NCBI GenBank assembly: GCA_964513095.1
Contig: CAZELH010000002.1
Span: 1 to 37,185 of the forward strand
DNA from: JBDKGD01 sp964513095
Lineage (GTDB): Bacteria; Patescibacteriota; Minisyncoccia; UBA6257; 2-01-FULL-56-20
DNA: 37,185 bases
Direction of reading: 5' to 3'
This document shows positions 23,577-31,915 of the stretch, piece after piece. The notes under the pieces were generated by a model. The model worked only from the letters and a program-made list of their open reading frames with translations, was not told the origin of the DNA and did not search any database. A program made the translations under genes and the position numbers. Each line of letters begins with the position of its first letter. Position 1 is the first letter of the stretch.

Positions 23577-24005
23577 ATGGAAGAACAGCAAAACATCGTT
23601 TCGGGTATTGAGCAAGATCTTCGCGCGCTCGCGCATGAAGTTGAATCGCGTAAATTAGAAGGAGAGGTAAAAGACCTTTCTGATCGTCAAATCATTAAAG
23701 AGGCGTTGGAAAAAATACATCCAACAAATACACAGACAACAGGAGTGGATGATACCGCAACTAATGCCGCCACCCAATCAAATGAAAGTGTCAATTCAAT
23801 TCTTCCTGAATACGTAAAAAGCGCCAGTCCCGAAGCGCGTCTGGAAATTGAATATCTGCTTGATGACGCATTTCGTGATGGGTTGGTATCTGCTACGACA
23901 AAAGCAGCTACTTCATCGCCATTTGTGCTCGATGCATTTCGTGATGCATTGGCGGGAAGATTACATGAAGAACTAATTCGGAGGGGATTAATTTCAAAAG
24001 AATAA
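23577..24005 (+). CDS. Small acidic protein paired with the VirB4/TraD-like ATPase
   Basis: A 142-residue soluble, acidic, mostly helical protein with no recognised domain. It has a helical N terminus (VSGIEQDLRALAHEVESRK), a Thr/Asn-rich linker around residues 48-70, and a helical C-terminal part (PEARLEIEYLLDDAFRDG, FVLDAFRDALAGRLHEELIRRG). It ends 36 nt before the ATPase gene, so the two are probably cotranscribed and may cooperate. A TATTAT box (23565-23570) ends 6 nt before the ATG and lies at the end of the repeat block, implying a leaderless transcript whose promoter adjoins the repeats. Confidence 0.75.
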   Translation: MEEQQNIVSGIEQDLRALAHEVESRKLEGEVKDLSDRQIIKEALEKIHPTNTQTTGVDDTATNAATQSNESVNSILPEYVKSASPEARLEIEYLLDDAFRDGLVSATTKAATSSPFVLDAFRDALAGRLHEELIRRGLISKE

Positions 24006-24041
24006 AAAAGAGTCAGTAGTATATACTTAAGGAGTATCTAC

Positions 24042-26447
24042 TTGTCGACAATGATTGTCTACGCGATTGTTTTATTTTTCATAAGCGTCCTTGGGGGAGT
24101 TGGCGGATTTTTTGCGTTCCAATGGATACGACGCCATCGAATTCAAGAAGCTCTTTCTTTTTCTTTGCTGTTAGTTAGGGTGCAAAAAGAAAGCGGTCAA
24201 CAAACAAAAGACACTTCAGGACTTCCGCGTGATTTCAAGGTGGAAATTTTACGAACAGAGCAATTATTGGGCAATTTAGCTTCGTTAAAAAAGGCATTTT
24301 GTTTTGAATTGGCGGTGCCCCACGTTGGAGAGGATATTTTGTTTTATATCGCGGTTCCTCGGAAGTACGTGGAGGTGACGACACGACAAATTCAGGGTAT
24401 TTGGAATTCGGCAAGCGTGTCAGTGGTTCGCGACGACTACAATGTATTTAGCCCAAACGGTGCCGCCGCTGGTGCCTACATCACTCAAAAAGAACATTAC
24501 GCATTACCGGTGCGCACCTATCAAGAGATTGGTATCGATACCTTTTCTTCAATTGTCGGTGCATTTTCAAAGATTCACGAAATAGGAGAGGGTGCGGCAT
24601 TGCAAATTGTCATTCGCCCAGAAAGTAATGGAGTGAAGAAAAAGGCGCTTCGCTATATCGGTGAATTAAAAAAAGGAAAAGAATTAAAACACGTGCTTGG
24701 GTTTGAGTCGCGCATTAGTTTTAAAACCATAAAAGATCTGTTGTTTCCAAAAACACAATCGCCGGAACAAATGACGCAAGAGCGAATCGTCATTGATGAA
24801 GATGGCGTAAAAGCGATTGAATCAAAGATCTCGAAACCACTGTTCGCGGTAAATGTTCGAATCATTACTTCTGCCCCCACGCCATTCCAGGCAAATGATA
24901 TTTTGGATGGTATCGCCAGTGGCTTCTCGCAATTTTCTGCTCCTCGTCGAAATGAATACAATATCGTAAAAGTTCGCTCACTTCAAAAATTACTCTACGC
25001 ATTTTCATTTCGATCATTTATACCAGCTCAAACAATGGTATTGAATACCGAAGAAATTGCCAGCTTTTTCCATTTGCCAACATCAACATTGGAAACACCA
25101 AAGATAAAATGGCTGAAATCAAAGGAAGCGCCCGCCCCATCCAATTTACCAAATCACGGTACGCGTTTAGGACTATCAGTATTTCGCGGCGAACAAAAAC
25201 CGGTATACATTGCCGACAGTGATCGCGAACGTCATTTGTATGTGGTGGGACAAACTGGTACCGGAAAATCAACGTTTTTGGGAGACATGATTTTGGAGGA
25301 TATCGTGGGAGGAAAGGGGTTGGCGATCATTGATCCTCACGGTGATTTGGTGGAAAACGCGCTCGGATACATTCCCAAAGAGCGTCTTGATGATGTTATT
25401 TACTTTAATCCGGGAGATCTGTGGCGTCCGGTGGGTTTGAATATGTTGGAATATGATTTTAATAAACCGGAAGAAAAAACATTTATCGTCAATGAGATGA
25501 TGAGTATTTTTAGTAAATTATTTCCACCCGAAACCTTGGGACCGATGTTCGAGCAATATATGCGCAATGCGCTTTTGCTATTGATGGAAGATATGCCAAA
25601 TGAGCCAGCGACACTTATGGAAGTGCCTCGGGTATTTACTGATACCGAATATCGAAACAGGAAAGTGGCGCGAATTCATAATCCGGTCGTTATCGATTTT
25701 TGGTCAAAGGAGGCGAATAAGGTAGGAGGAGAAGCTTCTCTTGCCAATATGACGCCATACATCACCTCAAAATTCAATAATTTTACTGCCAATGACTATA
25801 TGCGTCCGATAATTGGTCAGTACAGATCGGCATTCAATTTCCGTAAGGTGATGGATGAAGGGAAAATTTTATTAGTCAATTTATCTAAGGGAAAAATAGG
25901 AGACATTAACGCTAACTTGCTCGGCATGATTATCACTGGGAAATTGTTAATGGCGGCATTGTCGCGAGTCGATATTGCCGATGCCAGCAAGAGGCGGACA
26001 TTTAATTTGTACATAGATGAGTTTCAAAATTTCACCACTGATTCCATTTCGGTTATTTTATCTGAGGCGCGCAAATATAAATTAACCCTCAATATCGCGC
26101 ATCAATTTATCGCGCAATTAACGGAAAAAATTCGCGATTCAGTGTTTGGTAACGTGGGGAGTCAAATCGTATTTCGAGTGGGCGCGCAAGACGCGGAATT
26201 TTTAGTGAAGCAGTTTGATCCGGTATTTTCTCAGCAAGATTTAATGAATATTGATAATCGAAACGCGTATGCAAAATTATTAGTTTCTGGTGAAACAGCC
26301 AAGCCGTTTAATTTATTGGTAGAGGGTCGCTCAGTGGCGGGGGGAGATCGTGAGATGGCGGAAAAAATTAAAGAATACTGTCGGATGAAGTATGGCGCCG
26401 ACAGACAGATGATAGAGGCAGATGTCTTTAAACGGTTACGAGAGTAG
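24042..26447 (+). CDS. Membrane-anchored VirB4/TraD-like P-loop ATPase
   Basis: An 801-residue protein with one N-terminal membrane segment (about 4-26). An accessory region (about 50-380) precedes a RecA-like motor domain. Walker A GQTGTGKST begins at residue 403, and Walker B-like LYIDEFQNF lies around 655-663. A conserved C-terminal Gln/Arg region (IAHQFIAQL) is typical of the HerA/VirB4/TraG superfamily that pumps DNA or protein in type IV secretion and conjugation. Motifs such as IDPHGDLVENAL and YFNPGD match type IV coupling-type ATPases. The start is TTG at 24042, 7 nt after AAGGAG (24029-24034); an in-frame ATG at 24051 is too far from the SD. No other type IV genes are nearby, so a role in DNA uptake, pili or another transport process is open. 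Confidence 0.88.
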   Translation: MSTMIVYAIVLFFISVLGGVGGFFAFQWIRRHRIQEALSFSLLLVRVQKESGQQTKDTSGLPRDFKVEILRTEQLLGNLASLKKAFCFELAVPHVGEDILFYIAVPRKYVEVTTRQIQGIWNSASVSVVRDDYNVFSPNGAAAGAYITQKEHYALPVRTYQEIGIDTFSSIVGAFSKIHEIGEGAALQIVIRPESNGVKKKALRYIGELKKGKELKHVLGFESRISFKTIKDLLFPKTQSPEQMTQERIVIDEDGVKAIESKISKPLFAVNVRIITSAPTPFQANDILDGIASGFSQFSAPRRNEYNIVKVRSLQKLLYAFSFRSFIPAQTMVLNTEEIASFFHLPTSTLETPKIKWLKSKEAPAPSNLPNHGTRLGLSVFRGEQKPVYIADSDRERHLYVVGQTGTGKSTFLGDMILEDIVGGKGLAIIDPHGDLVENALGYIPKERLDDVIYFNPGDLWRPVGLNMLEYDFNKPEEKTFIVNEMMSIFSKLFPPETLGPMFEQYMRNALLLLMEDMPNEPATLMEVPRVFTDTEYRNRKVARIHNPVVIDFWSKEANKVGGEASLANMTPYITSKFNNFTANDYMRPIIGQYRSAFNFRKVMDEGKILLVNLSKGKIGDINANLLGMIITGKLLMAALSRVDIADASKRRTFNLYIDEFQNFTTDSISVILSEARKYKLTLNIAHQFIAQLTEKIRDSVFGNVGSQIVFRVGAQDAEFLVKQFDPVFSQQDLMNIDNRNAYAKLLVSGETAKPFNLLVEGRSVAGGDREMAEKIKEYCRMKYGADRQMIEADVFKRLRE

Positions 26448-26474
26448 TACTCACTAACAAGGAGAGGTGAACAA

Positions 26475-26513
26475 ATGAACGCTCATGCGTTTTTTAAGAA
26501 TATCTGGAAATAA
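26475..26513 (+). CDS. Possible 12-codon leader peptide upstream of pgk
   Basis: ATG AAC GCT CAT GCG TTT TTT AAG AAT ATC TGG AAA TAA encodes MNAHAFFKNIWK. AAGGAGAGG (26459-26467) lies at SD distance, and such an SD is rare in this window. Codons 3-8 form the left arm of a perfect 16-bp inverted repeat whose right arm is 78 nt downstream. Ribosome movement over this ORF could therefore control the fold, as in attenuation. No T-run follows the right arm, so a transcription terminator is not evident. It may also be chance. Confidence 0.35.
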   Translation: MNAHAFFKNIWK

Positions 26514-26590
26514 AAATGCTCACATTTTCATTGAGGACGAAATCAAAAATTCCGCAGAATTTTCAGGTTGGCTCTAAAAAACGCATGAGC
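26481..26590. repeat. Perfect 16-bp inverted repeat, 78-nt spacer
   Basis: GCTCATGCGTTTTTTA (26481-26496) is exactly complementary in reverse to TAAAAAACGCATGAGC (26575-26590). The unit lies between the ATPase gene and pgk. It could be a long RNA stem-loop in the transcript, or the ends of a 110-bp non-autonomous element. No clear target duplication flanks it. Confidence 0.75.
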
Positions 26591-26645
26591 ACTATTCAAA
26601 GAAAATAGTTTTTGGACCAACTAGCGTAGTGGCAGTGCCCTCCGC

Positions 26646-26651
26646 TATAAT
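26646..26651 (+). promoter_or_regulatory. -10 box of pgk
   Basis: Perfect TATAAT ending 10 nt before the pgk ATG at 26662. The -35 region is weak. It implies a leaderless or near-leaderless pgk mRNA that would exclude the upstream inverted repeat. Confidence 0.55.
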
Positions 26652-26661
26652 ACAGGGACAT

Positions 26662-27765
26662 ATGATTTCTTATCTACGAAAAGTAAAAAGTTCCGCACTA
26701 AAAGGGGTTGCACTCGTTCGGGTGGATTTTAATACCAGTGACTCATGGCGAATGGAAGCAATTGTCCCTACGATACAGTTCTTAAAAAAACAAGCTACAA
26801 AGATTGTCATTGTCTCTCACAAGGGTAGGCCACAGGGGTTTGATCAAAAATACTCATTGCAGGCAGACGCGAAAAAACTCTCAAAATTAATAAACGCACC
26901 CGTGCTTTTTGTGCCATTTTCGCATAATTTCAACGAGGTTAAAAAGAAAATTGATGATGCTCCAAAAGATTCTATTGCGTTAATAGAAAACATCCGTTTT
27001 TGGGAGGGAGAAGAAAAAAACAGCGTATCATTTTCCAAGCAACTCGCGTCTCTTGGAGATTATTTTGTAAACGACGCCTTTGCTGTTTCTCATCGTTCCG
27101 CTGCGTCGACTGTGGGGGTGACAAAATTTTTGCCATCATATGCGGGTCTTTCTCTTGAAAAAGAAATAATACACCTCTGTGGGCTCATAGAAAAACCGAA
27201 ACATCCGTTTGTGGCGGTTATTGGAGGGGCAAAAGCAGCGGATAAGCTGCCTGTTATGAAGCAATTAGAAAACAACGTTGATAATTTTTTAGTAGGGGGA
27301 GCCGCTGCCAATACACTTCTTTTTCTAAAAGGGCAGGATGTAAAAAAATCGTTGCGAGACACTGATCAAAAAGATGCCCTCCAATTAAAAAAATTGCTCC
27401 GATACAAGAACATTATTATGCCAAAAGATTACGCATGGGATGGTGATGCGATTTTAGATATCGGCCCGCAAACAATAGAAGAGTTTACAAACATCATACA
27501 TTCGGCGCGAACAATTCTATGGAGTGGTCCGATGGGGTTGACGGAAAAAAAGAAATTCGCCAAAGGCTCAATAGCAATAGCAAAAGCGGTTTTAGAAAAT
27601 AAAAAAGCACTGTCAATTACCGGAGGTGGTGAGACGGTAGAGTTTTTGCGAAAAAACAAGCTAGAAAAGGCCTTTTCATTTATCTCGACAGGGGGGAGCG
27701 CGCTCCTTGATTTTTTGGCCGGCAAAAAACTCCCTGCTATTGAAGCGCTAAAGAAACGAATGTAG
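26662..27765 (+). CDS. pgk: Phosphoglycerate kinase (divergent)
   Basis: A 367-residue cytoplasmic enzyme that transfers phosphate between 1,3-bisphosphoglycerate and ADP. Landmarks: LVRVDFNTSD near the N terminus, SHKGRP, ENIRFWEGEEKN, NDAFAVSHRSAAS, VIGGAKAADKLPVM, GGAAANTLLF, DIGP, ILWSGPMG, ITGGGETVEF and STGGSALLDFLAGKKLP. The protein is shorter than typical Pgk (390-400), and several motifs deviate: GGGET for GGGD(S/T) and FISTGGSALLDF for STGGGASLE. The ATG 26662 is chosen because the TATAAT box lies just upstream and VRVDFN falls at the normal distance. The longer ATG at 26629 precedes that box. Confidence 0.93.
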   Translation: MISYLRKVKSSALKGVALVRVDFNTSDSWRMEAIVPTIQFLKKQATKIVIVSHKGRPQGFDQKYSLQADAKKLSKLINAPVLFVPFSHNFNEVKKKIDDAPKDSIALIENIRFWEGEEKNSVSFSKQLASLGDYFVNDAFAVSHRSAASTVGVTKFLPSYAGLSLEKEIIHLCGLIEKPKHPFVAVIGGAKAADKLPVMKQLENNVDNFLVGGAAANTLLFLKGQDVKKSLRDTDQKDALQLKKLLRYKNIIMPKDYAWDGDAILDIGPQTIEEFTNIIHSARTILWSGPMGLTEKKKFAKGSIAIAKAVLENKKALSITGGGETVEFLRKNKLEKAFSFISTGGSALLDFLAGKKLPAIEALKKRM

Positions 27766-27821
27766 TATGTAATCCTTGGTGTATTGGCGCGAAAAGATTC
27801 ACATTTTAGGTTTTACGACGA

Positions 27822-28817
27822 ATGTACTACGATCTCTATTTTCACAATGATTTTGATGGCCGTGCATCTGCTGCGGTTTTTTTGGATTTTTTTGCGTGGC
27901 GAAAACAACAAGAAAAAGTAGCAACCTATATCCCCGTGAATTATCCATTGTCACTCCATTGGCATTCACTTGATTTTTTCAAAAAAGAAAATGAATTAGG
28001 GGGCAAGGGAAATCCGGCAATTATTGTTGATTTTAGGTATCATCCATCCGCGGTGTTTTGGATGGATCATCATCCTACGACGTTTGATGACGCTGTATGG
28101 GAGAAACAATTCAAGAAAACAAGTACGCATGATTGGGATAGTTCATACCCGTCATGCTGTCATCAAGTAGTTGATGTATTGCAAAGAAATTTCGGATATC
28201 AACCATCAAAAAATATAAAAGAATTAGCAAAATGGCTTGATATTGTTGATGGAGCCAATTACGAGACGCCGAAGCAGGCGGTATTTCAAGAAGAACCAGC
28301 GTTACGAATCAGCACGTATATACATGAAAATAAAAGAAAAGAAGCCTCGTTAAAATGGCTTATTGAGGCTCTCTCAAAACGTTCAATACCTTCAATTGCG
28401 CGAGATACTCGAATCGTAAACGCACACAAAGAGCGAAAAAAGAAGATAAAAAAAACGTTGAATTTTTATAAAAAAGAATTAAAAGAAATTGGACCATCAA
28501 CATATATAGATATCAGCGAGCAACCCAAAGATCTTGTTGATTTGCGCTTCGCTCCGTATTTATTGTATCCAGACGCACTCTATGCGGTAATTTTAAAAAA
28601 ACGGAAAACTGACGGAAAATATCATATTTCCGCCGGAGTAAATCCATGGGCTCGATCTGTCTTGAAAAAAATAAAAAATCCTCCTCATTTTGGAGATATT
28701 ATGAAATCATTCGGCGGTGGGGGGCACGCCTATGTTGGTGGAGTTGAATTGGAAACATATACCCAAGCAAAAGAGGTAGCTCAAAAGATTATAGAGATAC
28801 TAAAAAACGTGATATAG
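27822..28817 (+). CDS. DHH/DHHA1 family phosphoesterase
   Basis: A 331-residue protein of the DHH superfamily, whose members include RecJ, nano-RNases and cyclic-dinucleotide phosphodiesterases. The N-terminal metal motif HNDFDG is at 8-13, VDFRYHPSA near 70, the name-giving DHHP at 82-85, and another acidic motif LDIVDGAN near 142. The C-terminal DHHA1 substrate-binding domain carries SFGGGGHAYVGGV with the GGGH core at 299-302. It is too small for RecJ. A nano-RNase or nucleotide phosphodiesterase role is likely but not provable. It lies 56 nt after pgk and may share its transcript. Confidence 0.87.
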   Translation: MYYDLYFHNDFDGRASAAVFLDFFAWRKQQEKVATYIPVNYPLSLHWHSLDFFKKENELGGKGNPAIIVDFRYHPSAVFWMDHHPTTFDDAVWEKQFKKTSTHDWDSSYPSCCHQVVDVLQRNFGYQPSKNIKELAKWLDIVDGANYETPKQAVFQEEPALRISTYIHENKRKEASLKWLIEALSKRSIPSIARDTRIVNAHKERKKKIKKTLNFYKKELKEIGPSTYIDISEQPKDLVDLRFAPYLLYPDALYAVILKKRKTDGKYHISAGVNPWARSVLKKIKNPPHFGDIMKSFGGGGHAYVGGVELETYTQAKEVAQKIIEILKNVI

Positions 28818-28834
28818 ATACGGAAGAAATCTGC

Positions 28835-28863
28835 TTGTAAGAAAGCGAGAGAGGTGCTAGAGT
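28835..28863 (+). promoter_or_regulatory. Promoter of the unknown gene at 28898
   Basis: TTGTAA (28835-28840), 17-nt spacer, TAGAGT (28858-28863). The ATG follows 34 nt later behind an SD, so this gene has an ordinary leader. Confidence 0.55.
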
Positions 28864-28897
28864 GTGAGTCATAGTTTTTTCACAAGGGAGTTTAAAT

Positions 28898-29230
28898 ATG
28901 CCAAAAGCACCAAGATTAGGCGTGCCCGAGTACGTCGATGTTGAACCCTGTTCGCGATGGATAGAGTGTCTACATGGAGCGATTGTTACATCGTATTTGG
29001 GGAAAAATTCTCCAATGCGATACAACGTTGTTCAAAATCATGCAAAAAAACGCATAACCGTCGCGTTATTTGTTATCGAACATTACAAAGCAGGAATGAC
29101 TCGCAAAGAATTATTGACTCTATTATTAAGTCTTGCAGAAGGCAATAATTTGCAGTTCAATGAAAATTCTTTGAAAGCAAAAATTAGCGAGTATCGAGCA
29201 TATCGAAAATCGGAAAACTTACCCTTGTAA
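28898..29230 (+). CDS. Unknown small protein
   Basis: A 110-residue, basic, probably soluble protein with no recognised family. The N-terminal part has PRLGVPEYVDVEPCSRW. The C-terminal half is helical (ITVALFVIEHYKAGMTRKEL, LTLLLSLAEG, SLKAKISEYRAYRKS), and the spacing of helices faintly resembles a helix-turn-helix, but this is not secure. It has its own promoter (28835-28863), an SD (AAGGGAG) and a strong terminator. The independent unit structure resembles those of the unknown genes at 11497 and 14126. Confidence 0.75.
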   Translation: MPKAPRLGVPEYVDVEPCSRWIECLHGAIVTSYLGKNSPMRYNVVQNHAKKRITVALFVIEHYKAGMTRKELLTLLLSLAEGNNLQFNENSLKAKISEYRAYRKSENLPL

Positions 29231-29239
29231 GTATATGAG

Positions 29240-29270
29240 CCGAATGAAGCATGTCTTCATTCGGTTTTTA
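29240..29270 (+). terminator. Intrinsic terminator after the unknown gene at 28898
   Basis: CCGAATGAAG and CTTCATTCGG form a perfect 10-bp stem with a 5-nt loop, followed by five T residues and a T-rich tail. Confidence 0.88.
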
Positions 29271-29316
29271 TTTTGCCCCCTAGATACTTGATGATACATT
29301 GCCTATACTGTGGTAT

Positions 29317-29730
29317 ATGAATGAAGGCAAAGAAATAATTTATGCTGATGGCGGTTCGCGGGGAAACCCCGGACCATCCGCATCAGGTTTTGTGGTTCAA
29401 GGCAAACAGTACGGAGAATTTTTAGGAATAAAAACAAATAATTTTGCTGAATACACAGCCATTATCTTAGCGTTAAAAAAATTGAAAAGCGTTCTTGGGG
29501 TATCGATCGCTAAAAAAACACATGTCGAAGTCCGCGCGGATAGCCAGCTAGCGGTAAGACAATTAAATAGACAATATAAAGTAGAGCACCCTGATATTGT
29601 GCCACTGTTTGTGCAGGTATTAAATGCGATGATGGATTTCGCATCAGTAACATTTGTACATATTCCTCGCGAACAAAATACGCAAGCCGATGCCGCAGTG
29701 AACGCAGTCCTCGACAGAAAGGCAAGTTAA
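29317..29730 (+). CDS. rnhA: RNase HI-type ribonuclease
   Basis: A 137-residue RNase H-fold protein that cleaves the RNA strand of RNA-DNA hybrids. The catalytic carboxylates can be placed: D11 in YADGGSRGNPGPSA, E45 in NNFAEYTAI, D75 in VRADSQLAV and D125 in QADAAVNAV. The sequence belongs to the small bacterial/archaeal RNase HI group with RQLNRQYKV rather than the E. coli form with its basic protrusion. The ATG at 29317 follows TATACT (29304-29309) by 7 nt without an SD. The upstream ATG at 29299 overlaps that box and is rejected. Confidence 0.9.
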   Translation: MNEGKEIIYADGGSRGNPGPSASGFVVQGKQYGEFLGIKTNNFAEYTAIILALKKLKSVLGVSIAKKTHVEVRADSQLAVRQLNRQYKVEHPDIVPLFVQVLNAMMDFASVTFVHIPREQNTQADAAVNAVLDRKAS

Positions 29731-29880
29731 TAGGGTTTAGGGTATAGCTAATAGTGAAGCAAAGCTCAAAGGCATGGATACTTCAATCAAGTCATGCCTA
29801 CTAAGCGGGCGGGTGGGAAATGATATACAAAAAATGCTATTTTTTCCCCCTAAACCCTATACCTTAGTGGCTAAACCCTG
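29731..29880. repeat. TTTAGGG-type inverted repeats between convergent genes
   Basis: TAGGGTTTAGGG (29731-29742) recurs inverted as CCCTAAACCCTA (29848-29859), and a further CTAAACCCTG lies at 29871-29880. Between them AGGCATG/CATGCCT (29770-29799) can form a hairpin. The block fills the space between the rnhA stop and the convergent glycosyltransferase stop and has no gene I can support. Confidence 0.65.
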
Positions 29881-29882
29881 CT

Positions 29883-31817
29883 TTAGAGTTTATACACAAA
29901 CAACGTGGTTCCTACACGAAAATCAGGCAAGGGAACTTCTCCAAAAGCATTTAATGCAGGATGCCTTGTTTCGGTGAGCCAACGATATTCATCTTTTGGA
30001 TTCCGGTCAAAATCGGAAGATGTTTTTTGAATAGCGGATTGTAAGGTATTTACGGAGACAACTAAATAATGAATTCCAGAAAGTTCGGGATTTCCTTTGT
30101 CGGATGACCAATTCACTGCTCGCTCACCAAAATAGTAAGTGCTATTTCCCGCGCCAAAATAATCAATAGCAAATCGATCTATCTCCGGATGAGAGTTCAT
30201 GAATTCTTGTAAGCGGATCATATCTTGCCCCCAGTCGTAGTTAGAATCAGTCACCAATCTATATCCACCACGTGTCCCACCGGCAAATTCATTAAATGAA
30301 GAGAGAAAATAGGGAGCAGTAGAGATGGTTTCAAAAAGAACCCAGATCAAAATAATGCATACCGTGAGTACTTTAAAGTATGTTTTTACGATGCTCACAC
30401 CCGCGGATTTTATGGTGTCGACGAGTGTGACACCGCGGTGAAAGTCGAATTGTAATATCCATTTTTTCCAAAACACAGTTGCGAGAAGATATAAGAATGG
30501 AATCGTCGGAAGAATATGACGAACTCCAATATTCAAAGGACTCTTCATGCTGTATCCCCAATAGATCAAGACGAATAGTCCACTAGCTACTAATTCGGGG
30601 TACATAGCAATAAGTTCTGCTTTTTTTGACGCAATATTTCGCCATCCAATTTTTCGAAAGAGTGAAACACCATTTCGTATTCCTACAAACAAAGCAACGC
30701 AGAGAAACATAAGCACAGGAATGCTTTCTTTTGCTCCATAGACAAGTGGGAAGTAGAGACGAGAACCCGATGCTGAAACAATGCCATTAAAATAATTTGT
30801 ATTACCTCCGGCGGCTCGTTGCGTCACCATTAAAACTCCAAGTGCGTACTGTGCCAATGGTCGAGAGAGTGTGTGCTGGGTTGCCGCGATAGTAAGGTCG
30901 GCAATGCATCTGCCAATACTACATCGATGTCCAGCAGATGCCGGTTCTCCAAACGAGGTAAGGATTGATTGGGTATCAGAAGTTTGTTTTTCTTGGGGGT
31001 AGTGAATTGTCAAAAGCGCGTACAGGGGGTAGACCACAAAGAAAACGCCAATAATTCCAACGCCGATTGTTTGAATAATGAGTCGGATCAAGGCGATAAA
31101 AGAGTCCTTCCACCAAATCCCGTAGCGATGTTGAAGAGTAGCAGCCAACCAATACACAAAAAGAAAAATGCCAAAAGTAGGAATGAGGAGGACAGCCGAA
31201 AATTTTGCTAACTGCGCAACACCAAACGTAATACCAGCCCAAAAGAGCGTTTTGGGAGTTGGATTTTTTAAAAATTGGACAAAAAAGACGAGCGCGAGCA
31301 AAATTCCGCCAGTTGCAGCGATATCAGTCGTCACATAGTGGCCGTGTGCAAGCACAATAGGAGAAAACGCGAAAAGAAATGTTGGAACCAATGCCCAATA
31401 GCGCCCAATAAGTTTTTTTGAAGCCCAGTATAAAAGAAAAATAGTAGCAAGGGTAACGATGATGGGCGCGATGCGTGCAGTGTGGATGATAGTATTAGCA
31501 TCATTTCCTGATTCATATAAGAATTGAGTGCCAGCAGTCCATTGTCCATTAATATCTGTTGTCCATGATGGTTTGTCGATGGGGAAGCGAAGATGAAGAA
31601 ATAGGAGAGGAATTCCTGAAAGAGCTTTTAAAAGAGGGGGGTGTTCGGGATTGAGGCGATAATCAAGAAACCGCACATAAGAATATCCCGCAGGAATATG
31701 GGCAAGTTCATCGGTGATAGCAGAATCTGTGAATGCCGCGTATCCCATAAATATCGCGGACATTAGCAAAATGATCGCCAGATAAAACCACGCCGGCAAT
31801 AAAAAATATTTTTTCAT
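29883..31817 (-). CDS. GT-C glycosyltransferase, lipid-carrier dependent
   Basis: A 644-residue polytopic protein with about a dozen hydrophobic segments. The first loop has TDSAITDELAHIPAGY with acidic D36/E37, followed by RLNPEHPPLLKALSGIPLL, both hallmarks of PMT/ArnT-type transferases that use polyprenyl-phosphate sugars. GHYVTTDIAATGG and the periplasmic NIGVRHILP motif support the call. The C-terminal ~150 residues form a soluble extracytoplasmic domain (SNYDWGQDMIRLQEFM). It is transcribed away from the DUF4012 gene, with which it shares a 134-nt divergent promoter region. A role in decorating surface proteins or glycans is inferred. Confidence 0.87.
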   Translation of the reverse strand: MKKYFLLPAWFYLAIILLMSAIFMGYAAFTDSAITDELAHIPAGYSYVRFLDYRLNPEHPPLLKALSGIPLLFLHLRFPIDKPSWTTDINGQWTAGTQFLYESGNDANTIIHTARIAPIIVTLATIFLLYWASKKLIGRYWALVPTFLFAFSPIVLAHGHYVTTDIAATGGILLALVFFVQFLKNPTPKTLFWAGITFGVAQLAKFSAVLLIPTFGIFLFVYWLAATLQHRYGIWWKDSFIALIRLIIQTIGVGIIGVFFVVYPLYALLTIHYPQEKQTSDTQSILTSFGEPASAGHRCSIGRCIADLTIAATQHTLSRPLAQYALGVLMVTQRAAGGNTNYFNGIVSASGSRLYFPLVYGAKESIPVLMFLCVALFVGIRNGVSLFRKIGWRNIASKKAELIAMYPELVASGLFVLIYWGYSMKSPLNIGVRHILPTIPFLYLLATVFWKKWILQFDFHRGVTLVDTIKSAGVSIVKTYFKVLTVCIILIWVLFETISTAPYFLSSFNEFAGGTRGGYRLVTDSNYDWGQDMIRLQEFMNSHPEIDRFAIDYFGAGNSTYYFGERAVNWSSDKGNPELSGIHYLVVSVNTLQSAIQKTSSDFDRNPKDEYRWLTETRHPALNAFGEVPLPDFRVGTTLFVYKL

Positions 31818-31915
31818 AATTGTATGGTGTATAGAATAATGATAAGAGATGCGCGGAGAGCTTACAAGAAAAATAAGGAATGAAATAAATTATTTAAAAA
31901 ATAAAATAAGCCGTT

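Noticed and set aside
23372..23611. 79-codon plus-strand ORF with HPRVGGDP-like sequence
   Set aside because: It is a translation of the intergenic repeat block; this kind of ORF is a known annotation artefact, and it overlaps the start of the real gene at 23577.
29731..29880. CRISPR array or telomere
   Set aside because: The TTTAGGG-like units are few and inverted, with no regular spacers and no contig end here.
29774..29977. 67-codon plus-strand ORF between rnhA and the glycosyltransferase
   Set aside because: Mostly repeat sequence and antisense to the glycosyltransferase 3' end; no start signals.
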